Of a DNA stretch of 51,983 nucleotides, positions 43,022-51,511 are shown piece by piece. The position numbers were made by a program, and so were the translations under genes. The DNA comes from Bacteroidota bacterium (GTDB taxonomy: Bacteria > Bacteroidota > Bacteroidia > Chitinophagales > Chitinophagaceae). Position 1 is the stretch's first letter. Every line of letters starts with the position of its first letter. A model generated the notes under the pieces. It saw nothing but the letters and a program-made list of their open reading frames with translations. It had not been told where the DNA came from and ran no database searches. The stretch lies in assembly GCA_018267515.1 (NCBI GenBank), contig JAFDYJ010000022.1:1-51983 (forward strand), read 5' to 3'.

Positions 43022-46000
43022 TCATTGAATTAGTATTTTTCCCTCTGCTATCTTTTTCCCGCTTACATCACCGACAACTATAAAATATAAACCTTTTGCC
43101 AGTACTTTCATATTTATATCAAGTAATTGATACGGATTATTAATAGTGAATGTCCCGTTATACACTTTTGCACCATGGCTATCAAAGATTGTAATGCTTC
43201 TGTGTGTTGTGCCCGTGTTGGAATGATAATAGGCGACTGTGAATTGACCTGAACTGGGATTTGGATATATAAATAACCTGTTGCTTGCAGAGTCTGCAAT
43301 TGTAATTACCGGTGATTGATTTCTGCAACCATTCCCGTCTTCAATTTTTACCTGGTAATTTCCAAGACCTGAAACATCTACAAGGTATGATGAACTTGTT
43401 TGACCCGGTATTGTTTGTGAGTTTTTCTCCCATGTCAGATTCGTTCCTGTTACCGGCGAGGAAATCGCACTTAATGTCGTAGTGAGACCCGGGAATAAAT
43501 TGAGATAAGGTGAGGCGGTTAAATTCACCGTGGGTAAACTATAAACAGTCAGGGTTACAATATTTGATATTGTTGGCACAGTACAGGTTGAATTGGATAG
43601 AAGGCAACGATAACGATTATTATTCATCCCAGTTGTAATTCCTGAAAGAAACAGGGTAGCACCTGTTGCACCGGGAATATCGCTGAAAGAATTTCCTCCA
43701 TCCGTACTAACCTGCCATTTATAAAATATCGTCTGAGTACTGTTACCGGTAACAGTAAAATTTGCACTACCCGGCGTTAACGGTCCTATCGGACAAACAG
43801 AAACGCTTGAGGGCTGACTGCTGATTGAAACAGGTGATATGACAGATAATAGAGCTGCATTCGATATTGCAACCGGAGCTACGGATCCTGTAATTACGCA
43901 CCTGTATTGATAATTATTCATGCTCAGTGAAACAGAATTTGCAGTGTAGCTGTCTGAATTTGCTGAAGGAATATCATTGAATGTTGTGCCTCCATCAGTA
44001 CTCAGTTGCCATTGATAGTTAAGATTAAGTCCCACTACATCTACGCCGAAAGTAGCGTTGCTGCCGACGCAGGTTGCAGCGCTTTTAGGTTGTGAATTGA
44101 TAAAAGGAGCTCCGAGGGTTCTGATTGTAAAATTCGAATCTGAAATATCAAAGAAAATATTTCCCAGGGCTTCAATCTTTATTCTCGCAGTTGAAGTAGA
44201 TGCATTAGGAATGACCACATCAGCAGAGCCTGTATTGGGAACACTGGCCGCCAGCACAGTGGGAAAGGTCAATCCTCCATCGGTGGATAAAGAAATTTTT
44301 ACGTTGGAAGTATTGATTGGTGCAGCATTGGTTCCGGCCACATCCCAGGTGACAGTTATAGTTGAAGTGCTTACAAAGCTGGTATCTGTGTTGGGTGATG
44401 TTAAAACAAATGGCCCGGTACCACTCACTACATTTATACTGAAAGGCGAATCAAATCCGGGTTGACAACCACCGCTGCCACCTGACGTCATTCCGGTACC
44501 GCCCGGGCGAATATCCCTTACAGTTAATCGGAAATTCATTGTTCTAAAGAGGGTGGGTAAAGTTTCTCCTTTATTACCGCCCATTACCAGGCCATTAAAG
44601 TCTGGCCCGGAAAGGTTGTAGTTTGCTACTATCATTGTCGGATCTGGAAATGTACGACTGCCAGTTGTTTTAGGCTTACGGGATTTGAAAAGCGGACTGG
44701 AAGTATTGGTATTTCCGCCATTCCATGTAGTGGTGGGTCCCAGATCCCATTCCTCCCAGGAATATGATAATGGATCACCATCTGGGTCAGTTGCTGTAGC
44801 ATTCAAAGTAAATGGAGTACGTGTTGGGATACTAACGCCATTATTACTCATTGAAGTGATGACGGGCAAATTATTTCCGGTGTTGGTAATGACTGCACAA
44901 CTACCACCAAAGCCTGCTAAAAAATCACTGATTTCATTAATGCTGGATCCATGAAAGAATGGATCGCTATGCGGCTGGATATTATCATTACTGCAAATCC
45001 CGGCATAAGACATAATGGTGGTTCCGCTTCCCACTTCATAGGCTGTACTTTCATTTCTGTTGCCACCACCGCAATTGCTGGCACTACTATTAAATGTATG
45101 ATTTGCTCCGAACTGATGTCCCATTTCATGGGCTACATAATCAATATCAAAATTATCGCCAACAGGGTTGGGCAAACCTGTTACTCCTCTTGCCTTATAG
45201 CCATTGTAGCAAATCACACCCACACCGGCTACGCCACCTCCACCGGTACTAAACACATGCCCGAAATCATAATTAGAAGCTCCGATAACTGCATCAATAT
45301 TTGTTTGATTTTGTCCGAGCATGGTGACACCATTGTTGTTTGTATATGGATCGGTTGATCCATCCAGGTATATCAATTGGTCTGTATTAGCAACCAATAC
45401 CATTCTTATTGATAATTCAGATTCATAAATTCCATTTACCCGGCTTATGCTGGTGACCATGGCTGCAAGAGTGGCGGGTACAGTGGCAGGATTTGGTGAG
45501 CAGGCAGCAACTGCATACTCCCCGGTACATGCTAATGCAAGGCGGTATGTATATAACTGAGTTCCCCGGCAGGAAGCCTGAACCTTCTGAGCTGTTTTTT
45601 CTAAGTCAGGCTTATTTTGATCCGTGTTACAGATAAAAACCGGGTTCCTGTTATTATCACGGGAATAAAAACTTGTGTATAAATTGATGTCACCTTTGGC
45701 ATATGGAGTTATCAATATGTTCCCGTTCACAGACAGTATTTGAGCATTGAACCCAAAATAAGGATTATAGTCCAGCCGGATGGTAGCATAGGGGTCGTCA
45801 ATTCCCTGGCCCTCGAAAGTTTTAATTTCAGGGTATTTCGCTGCCAGTTGGGGATCCATTAAAGGACTTTCCCAGATATGGAATTTTGAAGTTTTTCCAT
45901 CGGGCATGGGTAATTCCAGAATAGGTGTTTGTTGCCGGTTGGAAATATTTTTTTCAGACGGGAGTGACCAAAGAAAATTTTTCATGGACGGGTTATCAAG

Positions 46001-46162
46001 GATGGAACTCCTGAACTTTTCGGGTGTAACCATTCTTTTTCCCGGCACTTTGAATGATACATTGGCTCCGGCATCTGTAAAAAAAATATTTTGTGCTAAT
46101 AGTGATGATGAAAACAGAAATAAAAAAAATAACAGGGGAACGAATTTGCCGGGTTGTTTCAT
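43022..46162 (-). CDS. Secreted metzincin protease with Ig-like repeats and T9SS sorting domain
   Basis: This large extracellular protease has 1046 residues from ATG 46162; an in-frame ATG at 46183 adds seven residues before the signal peptide. The signal peptide ends near SSLLAQ. A propeptide-like region precedes the catalytic domain, with the zinc motif H345-E-M-G-H349-x5-H355 in HEMGHQFGANH and the Met-turn Met384 in TIMSYAG, the reprolysin-like metzincin pattern. A Gly-rich region and two Ig-like domains follow (VGSNATFGVDV ..., FTVTGNSTQ ...), each with a Y/F-x-W-Q core and Cys. The type A T9SS C-terminal domain starts at RLFIYPNPSSGQF and ends with EGKILIQ. It lies downstream of groEL, separated by a strong terminator. 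Confidence 0.92.
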   Translation of the reverse strand: MKQPGKFVPLLFFLFLFSSSLLAQNIFFTDAGANVSFKVPGKRMVTPEKFRSSILDNPSMKNFLWSLPSEKNISNRQQTPILELPMPDGKTSKFHIWESPLMDPQLAAKYPEIKTFEGQGIDDPYATIRLDYNPYFGFNAQILSVNGNILITPYAKGDINLYTSFYSRDNNRNPVFICNTDQNKPDLEKTAQKVQASCRGTQLYTYRLALACTGEYAVAACSPNPATVPATLAAMVTSISRVNGIYESELSIRMVLVANTDQLIYLDGSTDPYTNNNGVTMLGQNQTNIDAVIGASNYDFGHVFSTGGGGVAGVGVICYNGYKARGVTGLPNPVGDNFDIDYVAHEMGHQFGANHTFNSSASNCGGGNRNESTAYEVGSGTTIMSYAGICSNDNIQPHSDPFFHGSSINEISDFLAGFGGSCAVITNTGNNLPVITSMSNNGVSIPTRTPFTLNATATDPDGDPLSYSWEEWDLGPTTTWNGGNTNTSSPLFKSRKPKTTGSRTFPDPTMIVANYNLSGPDFNGLVMGGNKGETLPTLFRTMNFRLTVRDIRPGGTGMTSGGSGGCQPGFDSPFSINVVSGTGPFVLTSPNTDTSFVSTSTITVTWDVAGTNAAPINTSNVKISLSTDGGLTFPTVLAASVPNTGSADVVIPNASTSTARIKIEALGNIFFDISDSNFTIRTLGAPFINSQPKSAATCVGSNATFGVDVVGLNLNYQWQLSTDGGTTFNDIPSANSDSYTANSVSLSMNNYQYRCVITGSVAPVAISNAALLSVISPVSISSQPSSVSVCPIGPLTPGSANFTVTGNSTQTIFYKWQVSTDGGNSFSDIPGATGATLFLSGITTGMNNNRYRCLLSNSTCTVPTISNIVTLTVYSLPTVNLTASPYLNLFPGLTTTLSAISSPVTGTNLTWEKNSQTIPGQTSSSYLVDVSGLGNYQVKIEDGNGCRNQSPVITIADSASNRLFIYPNPSSGQFTVAYYHSNTGTTHRSITIFDSHGAKVYNGTFTINNPYQLLDINMKVLAKGLYFIVVGDVSGKKIAEGKILIQ

Positions 46163-46262
46163 AAACGGGCTTTTGTAAAGCATTAATCTTTAAAGATAAT
46201 CATTCCAAATTAACATTTATATATATGGCAAAAGACAGCTATTTTAATAAAAAAGCAAATTC

Positions 46263-46297
46263 AAAAAAAATCCCGTTTACAAACCTGTAAACGGGAT
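46263..46297 (-). terminator. Rho-independent terminator of groES-groEL
   Basis: A perfect twelve-base stem (46270-46281 with 46286-46297) and a four-base loop are followed on the minus strand by eight Ts. It begins 27 bases past the groEL stop codon. Confidence 0.92.
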
Positions 46298-46323
46298 TGG
46301 GTATTGTCTTGTGATTACCTTTC

Positions 46324-47961
46324 TTAATAGTCCATTCCGCCCATTCCGGGAGCTCCGCCCGGGTGAACATGAGGCTCTTCTTTTTTAGGTTTGTCTGCTA
46401 TCACACATTCAGTGGTAAGCAACATTCCTGCAATTGAAGCAGCATTTTCTAAGGCAATGCGGGTAACTTTAGTCGGGTCAATAACACCTGCTTTCAACAG
46501 GTTTTCATATTCATCAGTCCTGGCGTTGAATCCGAAATCAGCTTTTCCTTCTTTTACTTTTTGAACGACAATAGAACCTTCAATTCCTGCATTTTCAACA
46601 ATCTGGCGAAGTGGTTCTTCCAATGCTCTTTTCACAATGCTGATGCCTGTGGTTTCATCTTCATTGGCGCCTTTCAATTTTTCCAGAGACTCAACAGTGC
46701 GGATATATGCAATACCACCACCGGGAACAATACCTTCTTCAACTGCAGCACGGGTTGCATGCAATGCATCATCAACACGGTCTTTTTTCTCCTTCATTTC
46801 AACCTCTGTAGCAGCACCCACCTGCAATACGGCAACACCTCCACTGAGTTTAGCAAGACGCTCCTGCAGTTTCTCTTTATCGTAGTCTGATGTTGTTGTT
46901 TCAATTTGCGCTTTGATCTGATTAATACGTGCTGTGATATCTTCTTTTTTACCTTTTCCTCCAACAATTGTAGTGTTGTCTTTATCAATAACCACTCTTT
47001 CGGCCCTGCCGAGATAGGAGATATCAGCGTTTTCCAGTTTGTAACCCTGCTCTTCACTGATTACAATACCTTTTGTAAGCGTTGCAATATCAGTCAGCAT
47101 TTCTTTGCGACGATCACCAAACCCGGGAGCTTTTACAGCTGCTACTTTTAAAGTACCACGGAGTTTGTTAACCACCAATGTGGCAAGTGCTTCACCTTCC
47201 AGGTCTTCGGCAATGATAAGTAACTGGGCGCCTTGTTGAGCTACTTTTTCAAGTATCTGAAGGATATCTTTCATATTGCTGATCTTTTTATCATAGATCA
47301 GGATGAAAGGTTTATCCATTTCAGCTTCCATTTTATCACTGTTAGTAACGAAATACGGGGAAATATATCCACGGTCAAACTGCATTCCTTCCACTACTTC
47401 AACCGTTGTTTCAGTACCTCTTGCTTCTTCTACAGTGATCACACCATCTTTTCCAACTTTACCAAAAGCTTCAGCAATCAGTTTGCCGATGGTCTCATCA
47501 TTATTGGCAGAAATAGCGGCTACCTGCTGAATTTTTTTGCTATCCGTTCCTACTGTTTGTGTTTGGGATTTGAGGTGTTCTACTACTTTTACAACTGCTT
47601 TTTCAATACCTCTTTTAAGATCCATGGGGTTAGCACCGGCTGTTACATTTCTTAATCCTTCACTGATGATGGATTGGGCTAATACAGTAGCTGTAGTAGT
47701 TCCGTCTCCTGCGATATCAGCAGTTTTGGAGGCTACCTCTTTCAGCATTTGAGCACCCATATTTTCAATTGCATCTTCCAGTTCTATTTCTTTTGCTACG
47801 GTCACACCGTCTTTAGTTATTGACGGAGCACCGAATTTTTTCTCCAGGACTACATTACGTCCTTTAGGCCCGAGGGTGACTTTAACGGCATTAGCCAGTG
47901 TATCCACTCCTTTTTTCATTTTATTGCGGGCATCAATTTCAAAAAATAATTGTTTTGCCAT
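46324..47961 (-). CDS. groEL: 60 kDa chaperonin GroEL
   Basis: GroEL is the folding cage subunit of the chaperonin. At 545 residues it has the usual length. The N-terminus [20 protein letters not shown], the ATP-binding [13 protein letters not shown], the [13 protein letters not shown] segment and the Gly/Met-rich end [10 protein letters not shown] are diagnostic. It follows groES on the same strand with a 78-base gap that carries an eight-base degenerate repeat just before the ATG. Confidence 0.98.
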   Translation of the reverse strand: MAKQLFFEIDARNKMKKGVDTLANAVKVTLGPKGRNVVLEKKFGAPSITKDGVTVAKEIELEDAIENMGAQMLKEVASKTADIAGDGTTTATVLAQSIISEGLRNVTAGANPMDLKRGIEKAVVKVVEHLKSQTQTVGTDSKKIQQVAAISANNDETIGKLIAEAFGKVGKDGVITVEEARGTETTVEVVEGMQFDRGYISPYFVTNSDKMEAEMDKPFILIYDKKISNMKDILQILEKVAQQGAQLLIIAEDLEGEALATLVVNKLRGTLKVAAVKAPGFGDRRKEMLTDIATLTKGIVISEEQGYKLENADISYLGRAERVVIDKDNTTIVGGKGKKEDITARINQIKAQIETTTSDYDKEKLQERLAKLSGGVAVLQVGAATEVEMKEKKDRVDDALHATRAAVEEGIVPGGGIAYIRTVESLEKLKGANEDETTGISIVKRALEEPLRQIVENAGIEGSIVVQKVKEGKADFGFNARTDEYENLLKAGVIDPTKVTRIALENAASIAGMLLTTECVIADKPKKEEPHVHPGGAPGMGGMDY

Positions 47962-47963
47962 AA

Positions 47964-48003
47964 ATTTTAATTTGTTAATTAGTTAATCAGATAATCGGAT
48001 AAT
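47964..48003 (-). repeat. Five-unit degenerate octamer array before groEL
   Basis: Plus-strand units are ATTTTAAT, TTGTTAAT, TAGTTAAT, CAGATAAT and CGGATAAT, consecutive and each eight bases. All end in TAAT or TTAAT. The array ends three bases before the groEL start codon on the minus strand. Its decay is graded from one end to the other. Confidence 0.7.
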
Positions 48004-48039
48004 GATTCATTGGCTCATTATCTCATAGATAAGGGATGC

Positions 48040-48333
48040 TTAAACGATAGCCAGAATATCGCTCTCTCTCATGATCAGGTAATCTTCACCTTCAATAGTG
48101 ATTTCTGTACCTGCATATTTCCCATAGAGAACTGTGTTACCTTCTTTAACGATTGGTGAATTGCCGTCTTCATCTTTTGGACTTACCGCCATAACGGTAC
48201 CTCTTTGCGGTTTTTCTTTTGCTGAGTCAGGAATGATGATTCCTCCGGCGGTTTTTTCTTCAGCCGGGGCAGCTTTTACAATTACCCTGTTTTTCGTTCC
48301 GGCAACAGGCGTAATGCTGAGTTTTTTAGCCAT
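48040..48333 (-). CDS. groES: 10 kDa chaperonin GroES
   Basis: GroES is the co-chaperonin lid of the GroEL cage. The 97-residue protein begins [20 protein letters not shown] and has the mobile-loop region [19 protein letters not shown] and the end [13 protein letters not shown]. It is the first gene of groES-groEL. No CIRCE element is visible upstream, so HrcA control of the classical type is not indicated. A full -7 box lies 82 bases upstream. Confidence 0.97.
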   Translation of the reverse strand: MAKKLSITPVAGTKNRVIVKAAPAEEKTAGGIIIPDSAKEKPQRGTVMAVSPKDEDGNSPIVKEGNTVLYGKYAGTEITIEGEDYLIMRESDILAIV

Positions 48334-48414
48334 AATTGTATTGATTTTTGATTTTATGAAATGTTTTGTCTTTGTTTGAAATCAATCCCGCAATCGTTAC
48401 CCAAAAGCGGGCGG

Positions 48415-48422
48415 CAAATGTA
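48415..48422 (-). promoter_or_regulatory. -7 promoter box TACATTTG for groES-groEL
   Basis: On the minus strand this reads TACATTTG, a full match to TAnnTTTG. The predicted leader is about 75 bases. The box opens the first copy of an imperfect direct repeat (see 48415-48505). Confidence 0.5.
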
Positions 48423-48645
48423 CACGAAATATGTACCAGACGCATAAAAAGGACATTTTTTCAGTTTATAGGCAAATCGGTTATGCAAAATTTACACGAA
48501 TGTCCTGAGATGGGACAAAATTTCACTTTGATGAGTATGCTCAGCGAATTGGTTTTCGTGTCTAATAATTAGGAATTTCTACAAAATATAGCAGACAATT
48601 GTATGACTCTATTTCATGAATTTGACTTTAATAAATAGGTGTTAC

Positions 48646-48700
48646 AGGATACTCCTCCACGGTGCAAGGGCAACCTGGCACCGACTCAACGGTTTTTTTT
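48646..48700 (+). ncRNA. Candidate structured RNA ending in a T8 tract
   Basis: AGGA-TAC-TCCT (48646-48656) forms a small hairpin. Next to it CGGTGC (48660-48665) pairs with GCACCG (48678-48683). Across one A/G mismatch, AGG (48667-48669) pairs with CCT (48674-48676), closing the GNRA tetraloop GCAA. A second option pairs ACCG (48680-48683) with CGGT (48690-48693) immediately before eight Ts, which would compete with the long hairpin. It could be a small RNA or a 5' regulatory leader. No known riboswitch core is recognised. Confidence 0.45.
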
Positions 48701-48872
48701 AATGAATGGCGAATGAGTCGTGTTGTTTATTCAATTCTATTAACCCGATAAGATCGCAGATCAGGCAATAATAATTTAGGATACAAAAAAATAAAATTGC
48801 TGAAAAGGTTATCAGAAGAAATGAAATTTATTTTCAATGCCTTAATTTCGGCCTGTCAAATAGTTCTTGAAA

Positions 48873-49799
48873 ATGATCAGCAGAAGAAATATCAGGGTGA
48901 AAGTGATGCAGACCCTTTATGTAATGATGACCCAGGAGAACCCGGTTAACACCGTTGAATCACAGAAAATTCTACTCCGGCATTTCAATCAAACACGATC
49001 TTTATTTGTTTATTTCCTGTATTTTTTGACAGAGCTTGCCGGTTATGCCCAAACCGATGCCCGTCATCGTTCCACCAAGCATCTCCCTACTTATGAGGAT
49101 CTTAATGTCAATACAAAAATTTCAAATAACGAACTGATCCGTAAACTTCAGGCTGACGCAATTTTGAAAGAGCAGTTTGATATTGAAAAACCGGAATTAA
49201 TTCTTGACAAAGAACTGGTTCGTAAAATTTATTATGAGCTAACCGAGACATCCACTTACCGGCAATATATTATTACAGAGGAAAGAGATAAAGTTAATGA
49301 AAGGAAGATAGTTGAATTTATAATCAATGATATGCTTCTGGCTAACGAAACTTTCGTAGCAGACATTGAGGATAAGTTTTCAAACTGGGATGATGATGGA
49401 GAAATGGTTGTTCAGTTAATTGCTGCTTATTTGCAAAAACCGTTTTCCTTAAATATTGATCACATGATTGGCCCGGATAAAGAACTCTTCGCCAAAGATC
49501 TTTTAAAAACGGTTCTCGAAAAGAATGGCTTTCTGCAGGGAATGATTATTCCAAAACTAAAAAACTGGGATCCGGAACGAATAGCTTTGCTCGATATGAT
49601 ACTGATGAAAATGGGTGTAGCTGAATTTTTATATTTTGAAACCATTCCCCCGAAGGTCACTATCAATGAATATATTGACCTGGCAAAGGATTACAGTACA
49701 TCGCAAAGCGGCCAGTTTGTCAATGGGATCCTGGATAATATTCATAAAGAACTGGTACAGCAGGGAAAATTGCATAAAGTGGATTATAAGAAAGTGTAA
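48873..49799 (+). CDS. nusB: Transcription antitermination factor NusB
   Basis: NusB binds rRNA boxA with NusE and prevents early termination of rRNA transcription. The protein has 308 residues, about twice the E. coli protein; long NusB is normal for Bacteroidota. It starts MISRRNIRVKVMQTLYVMMT, the family opening. The conserved C-terminal core ALLDMILMKMGVAEFLYFET, VTINEYIDLAKDYST and SGQFVNGILDNIHKEL is intact, with a long helical insertion between. ATG 48873 is chosen over a TTG two codons earlier. It is the first gene of a plus-strand run with DUF1573, yajC and coaE. Confidence 0.93.
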   Translation: MISRRNIRVKVMQTLYVMMTQENPVNTVESQKILLRHFNQTRSLFVYFLYFLTELAGYAQTDARHRSTKHLPTYEDLNVNTKISNNELIRKLQADAILKEQFDIEKPELILDKELVRKIYYELTETSTYRQYIITEERDKVNERKIVEFIINDMLLANETFVADIEDKFSNWDDDGEMVVQLIAAYLQKPFSLNIDHMIGPDKELFAKDLLKTVLEKNGFLQGMIIPKLKNWDPERIALLDMILMKMGVAEFLYFETIPPKVTINEYIDLAKDYSTSQSGQFVNGILDNIHKELVQQGKLHKVDYKKV

Positions 49800-49829
49800 T
49801 GCCAACGCATATTGCTCATCGCTTTTCTC

Positions 49830-49837
49830 TACCTTTG
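49830..49837 (+). promoter_or_regulatory. -7 promoter box TACCTTTG for the DUF1573 gene
   Basis: This is a full match to TAnnTTTG in the gap after nusB, 32 bases before the ATG at 49870. The DUF1573-yajC pair can therefore be transcribed independently of nusB. Confidence 0.6.
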
Positions 49838-49869
49838 CCTCCCTGTATTTAAAATCAATATTATTATTC

Positions 49870-50313
49870 ATGAAAAAATTTGGATTCTTCCTGGCTGTCA
49901 TTTTTTTGATAGCTGCCTGCAACAGTTCGGATACCAATTCAGGGTCTACCGGTATGACATCCGAACAGAAAGATAATGTGTTGAAAGACACCAGCAATTA
50001 TACTTCTATTCAATGGCTGGATTCAACCTTTACTGATCTTGGAAAAGTAAAAGAAGGGCAGGTTGTGGAAGTTGCATTTCGATTTAAAAATTCAGGGAAT
50101 AAAAATCTTGTCATAACGGATGTCAGCGCCAGCTGCGGATGCACTATTCCTGAAAAACCTTCCAAGCCTTATACACCCGGGCAGGAAGGAGTGATAAAGG
50201 CAAAATTTAATAGTGAAAACCGGGTGGGTACTAATAATAAAGAGATTTATGTGACGGCAAATGCTCAACCAAACCCTCAGTTACTTTCCTTCAGGGTGGA
50301 GGTGACGAATTAA
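49870..50313 (+). CDS. DUF1573 lipoprotein
   Basis: This 147-residue lipoprotein starts MKKFGFFLAVIFLIAAC, with lipidated Cys17. The mature part has the DUF1573 / abnormal-spindle-like beta-sandwich pattern: FTDLGKVKEGQVVEVAFRFKN, then NLVITDVSASCGCTIPEKP with the characteristic C-G-C, and a closing VTANAQPNPQLLSFRVEV. The family is common in Bacteroidota and has no firm function. The longer frame from 49636 overlaps nusB and is not credible. yajC follows 36 bases later. Confidence 0.92.
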   Translation: MKKFGFFLAVIFLIAACNSSDTNSGSTGMTSEQKDNVLKDTSNYTSIQWLDSTFTDLGKVKEGQVVEVAFRFKNSGNKNLVITDVSASCGCTIPEKPSKPYTPGQEGVIKAKFNSENRVGTNNKEIYVTANAQPNPQLLSFRVEVTN

Positions 50314-50349
50314 TACATTTTATTAAGGTTTAAATAAATCAAAACAAAC

Positions 50350-50766
50350 ATGAAAGCAATCTATTCTTATCTCGTAACTTTTGCAGTTGCAATTTCTTTC
50401 ACGGCATGTGTACCTCCGGGTGGAACAGGCACATCCGGCAGTGGACAGAGCGGCTCTGCACCGGGTTTTGGCGGTTTCCAGTTTATTTTCCTCGGATTAA
50501 TGATATTGGTATTCTGGATGTTTTTTATTCGCCCCCAGGCTAAGAAAGCAAAAAATCAGAAAAACTTTATTCAGAATCTTCAGAAAGGTGATAAAATAGT
50601 AACCATTGCCGGTATTCACGGAACTATCAATAAGCTGAATGAGGATACAACTATAAATCTTGAGGTAAGCCCCGGCAGTTATATCAAAATTGAAAAAAGC
50701 GCTATAAGTATGGAGTGGACGGCTGCATTGAATAAAGCCGCAACCGCAACGACCGATAAAAAATAG
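50350..50766 (+). CDS. yajC: YajC-like Sec translocase subunit with lipoprotein-type N-terminus
   Basis: YajC is an accessory subunit of the SecDF-YajC complex at the inner membrane. The family core is clear: a membrane span GFQFIFLGLMILVFWMFFIRP (about 38-58), then QAKKAKNQKNFIQNLQKGDK and IVTIAGIHGTINKLN. Unusually, this 138-residue version has an additional N-terminal signal-like segment with an apparent lipobox (SFTAC, Cys20) and a Gly/Ser-rich linker before the span. It may be doubly anchored, or the first segment may be a second span. A clear terminator follows. Confidence 0.9.
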   Translation: MKAIYSYLVTFAVAISFTACVPPGGTGTSGSGQSGSAPGFGGFQFIFLGLMILVFWMFFIRPQAKKAKNQKNFIQNLQKGDKIVTIAGIHGTINKLNEDTTINLEVSPGSYIKIEKSAISMEWTAALNKAATATTDKK

Positions 50767-50796
50767 TTTTTAAATTAATATTGAGATTATGTATTC

Positions 50797-50825
50797 AGAG
50801 GAAATTCAAAAGGTTTCCTCTTTTT
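50797..50825 (+). terminator. Rho-independent terminator after yajC
   Basis: AGAGGAAA (50797-50804) pairs perfectly with TTTCCTCT (50814-50821) around a nine-base loop, followed by Ts. It lies 31 bases after the yajC stop codon. Confidence 0.85.
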
Positions 50826-50895
50826 GTTTTCATTTGTTTTATCAACTACGACATCTTTACTAACTTTCATGATAAGGAATCATCAATTGTAAGAA

Positions 50896-51498
50896 ATGGC
50901 GTTACGGGTGGGCATAACAGGTGGTATTGGCAGCGGTAAAACTACTGTTGCAGAGATTTTTGAACTGCTCGGCATTCCAGTTTATAATGCGGATGCTGCT
51001 GCAAAGGAACTCATGAATACTGATGAAGAATTAAAAAATGCCATAAAGAAAAATTTTGGAGAAACAGCTTATAAGAATAATGAACTCGACCGCACCTACC
51101 TTGCGTCTGTAGTTTTCAATGATCCTGAAAAACTAATGTTGCTGAATTCACTGGTACATCCTGTTACAATTAAAAATGCGGAGCAATGGATGAAGGCGCA
51201 AACCACTGCTTATGCTATAAAAGAAGCAGCATTGATGTTTGAAAGCGGGGCTGATAAAATGCTGGATTATGTCATTGGCGTTACGGCACCGCAGAAACTA
51301 CGAATCCTCAGAGTGATGAATAGAGATGGCATCAGCAGGGAAGCGGTTTTGAAACGATTAAGCAGGCAGATGGATGAAGAAAAAAAAATAAATCGTTGCG
51401 ATTTTATTCTGACAAATGATGAAACACGGTTACTGATACCCCAGGTGCTGGAATTACATAAAAAATTATTGAGCCTGGCTCAATCACATAAAAAATAG
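50896..51498 (+). CDS. coaE: Dephospho-CoA kinase
   Basis: This enzyme phosphorylates dephospho-CoA at the ribose 3' position, the last step of coenzyme A synthesis. The 200-residue protein has the P-loop GGIGSGKT at 9-16, the CoA-binding VYNADAAAKELM, the LVHPVTIKNAEQW segment and the lid region NRDGISREAVLKRLSRQM. It follows the yajC terminator, and TAACTTTC upstream may be its own promoter. The stop lies 13 bases from the end of the convergent aminotransferase gene. Confidence 0.96.
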   Translation: MALRVGITGGIGSGKTTVAEIFELLGIPVYNADAAAKELMNTDEELKNAIKKNFGETAYKNNELDRTYLASVVFNDPEKLMLLNSLVHPVTIKNAEQWMKAQTTAYAIKEAALMFESGADKMLDYVIGVTAPQKLRILRVMNRDGISREAVLKRLSRQMDEEKKINRCDFILTNDETRLLIPQVLELHKKLLSLAQSHKK

Positions 51499-51511
51499 CT
51501 TCAGCTGAGCT

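Larger units (their letters stand above)
48334..48872. other. 539-base intergenic region between groES and nusB
   Basis: This is the longest gene-free stretch in the window. It holds the groES promoter, an imperfect direct repeat (48415-48437 and 48486-48505), an AGGACAT/ATGTCCT inverted repeat (48450-48456 and 48500-48506) and the compact structured element at 48646-48700. TAATTTCG at 48843-48850 is a seven-of-eight match that may be the nusB promoter. No tRNA or open frame is supported. Confidence 0.55.

Noticed and set aside
48334-48430. Possible CIRCE (HrcA) operator upstream of groES
   Set aside because: The TTAGCACTC / GAGTGCTAA pair is absent.
48676-48700. Resemblance of GGCACCGACTC plus T tract to a Cas9 tracrRNA tail
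   Set aside because: No Cas gene, no repeat array and no anti-repeat nearby; the similarity covers only a few bases.
49636-49869. N-terminal extension of the DUF1573 protein overlapping nusB
   Set aside because: It is an out-of-frame reading of nusB; the lipoprotein signal begins at 49870 behind its own promoter box.
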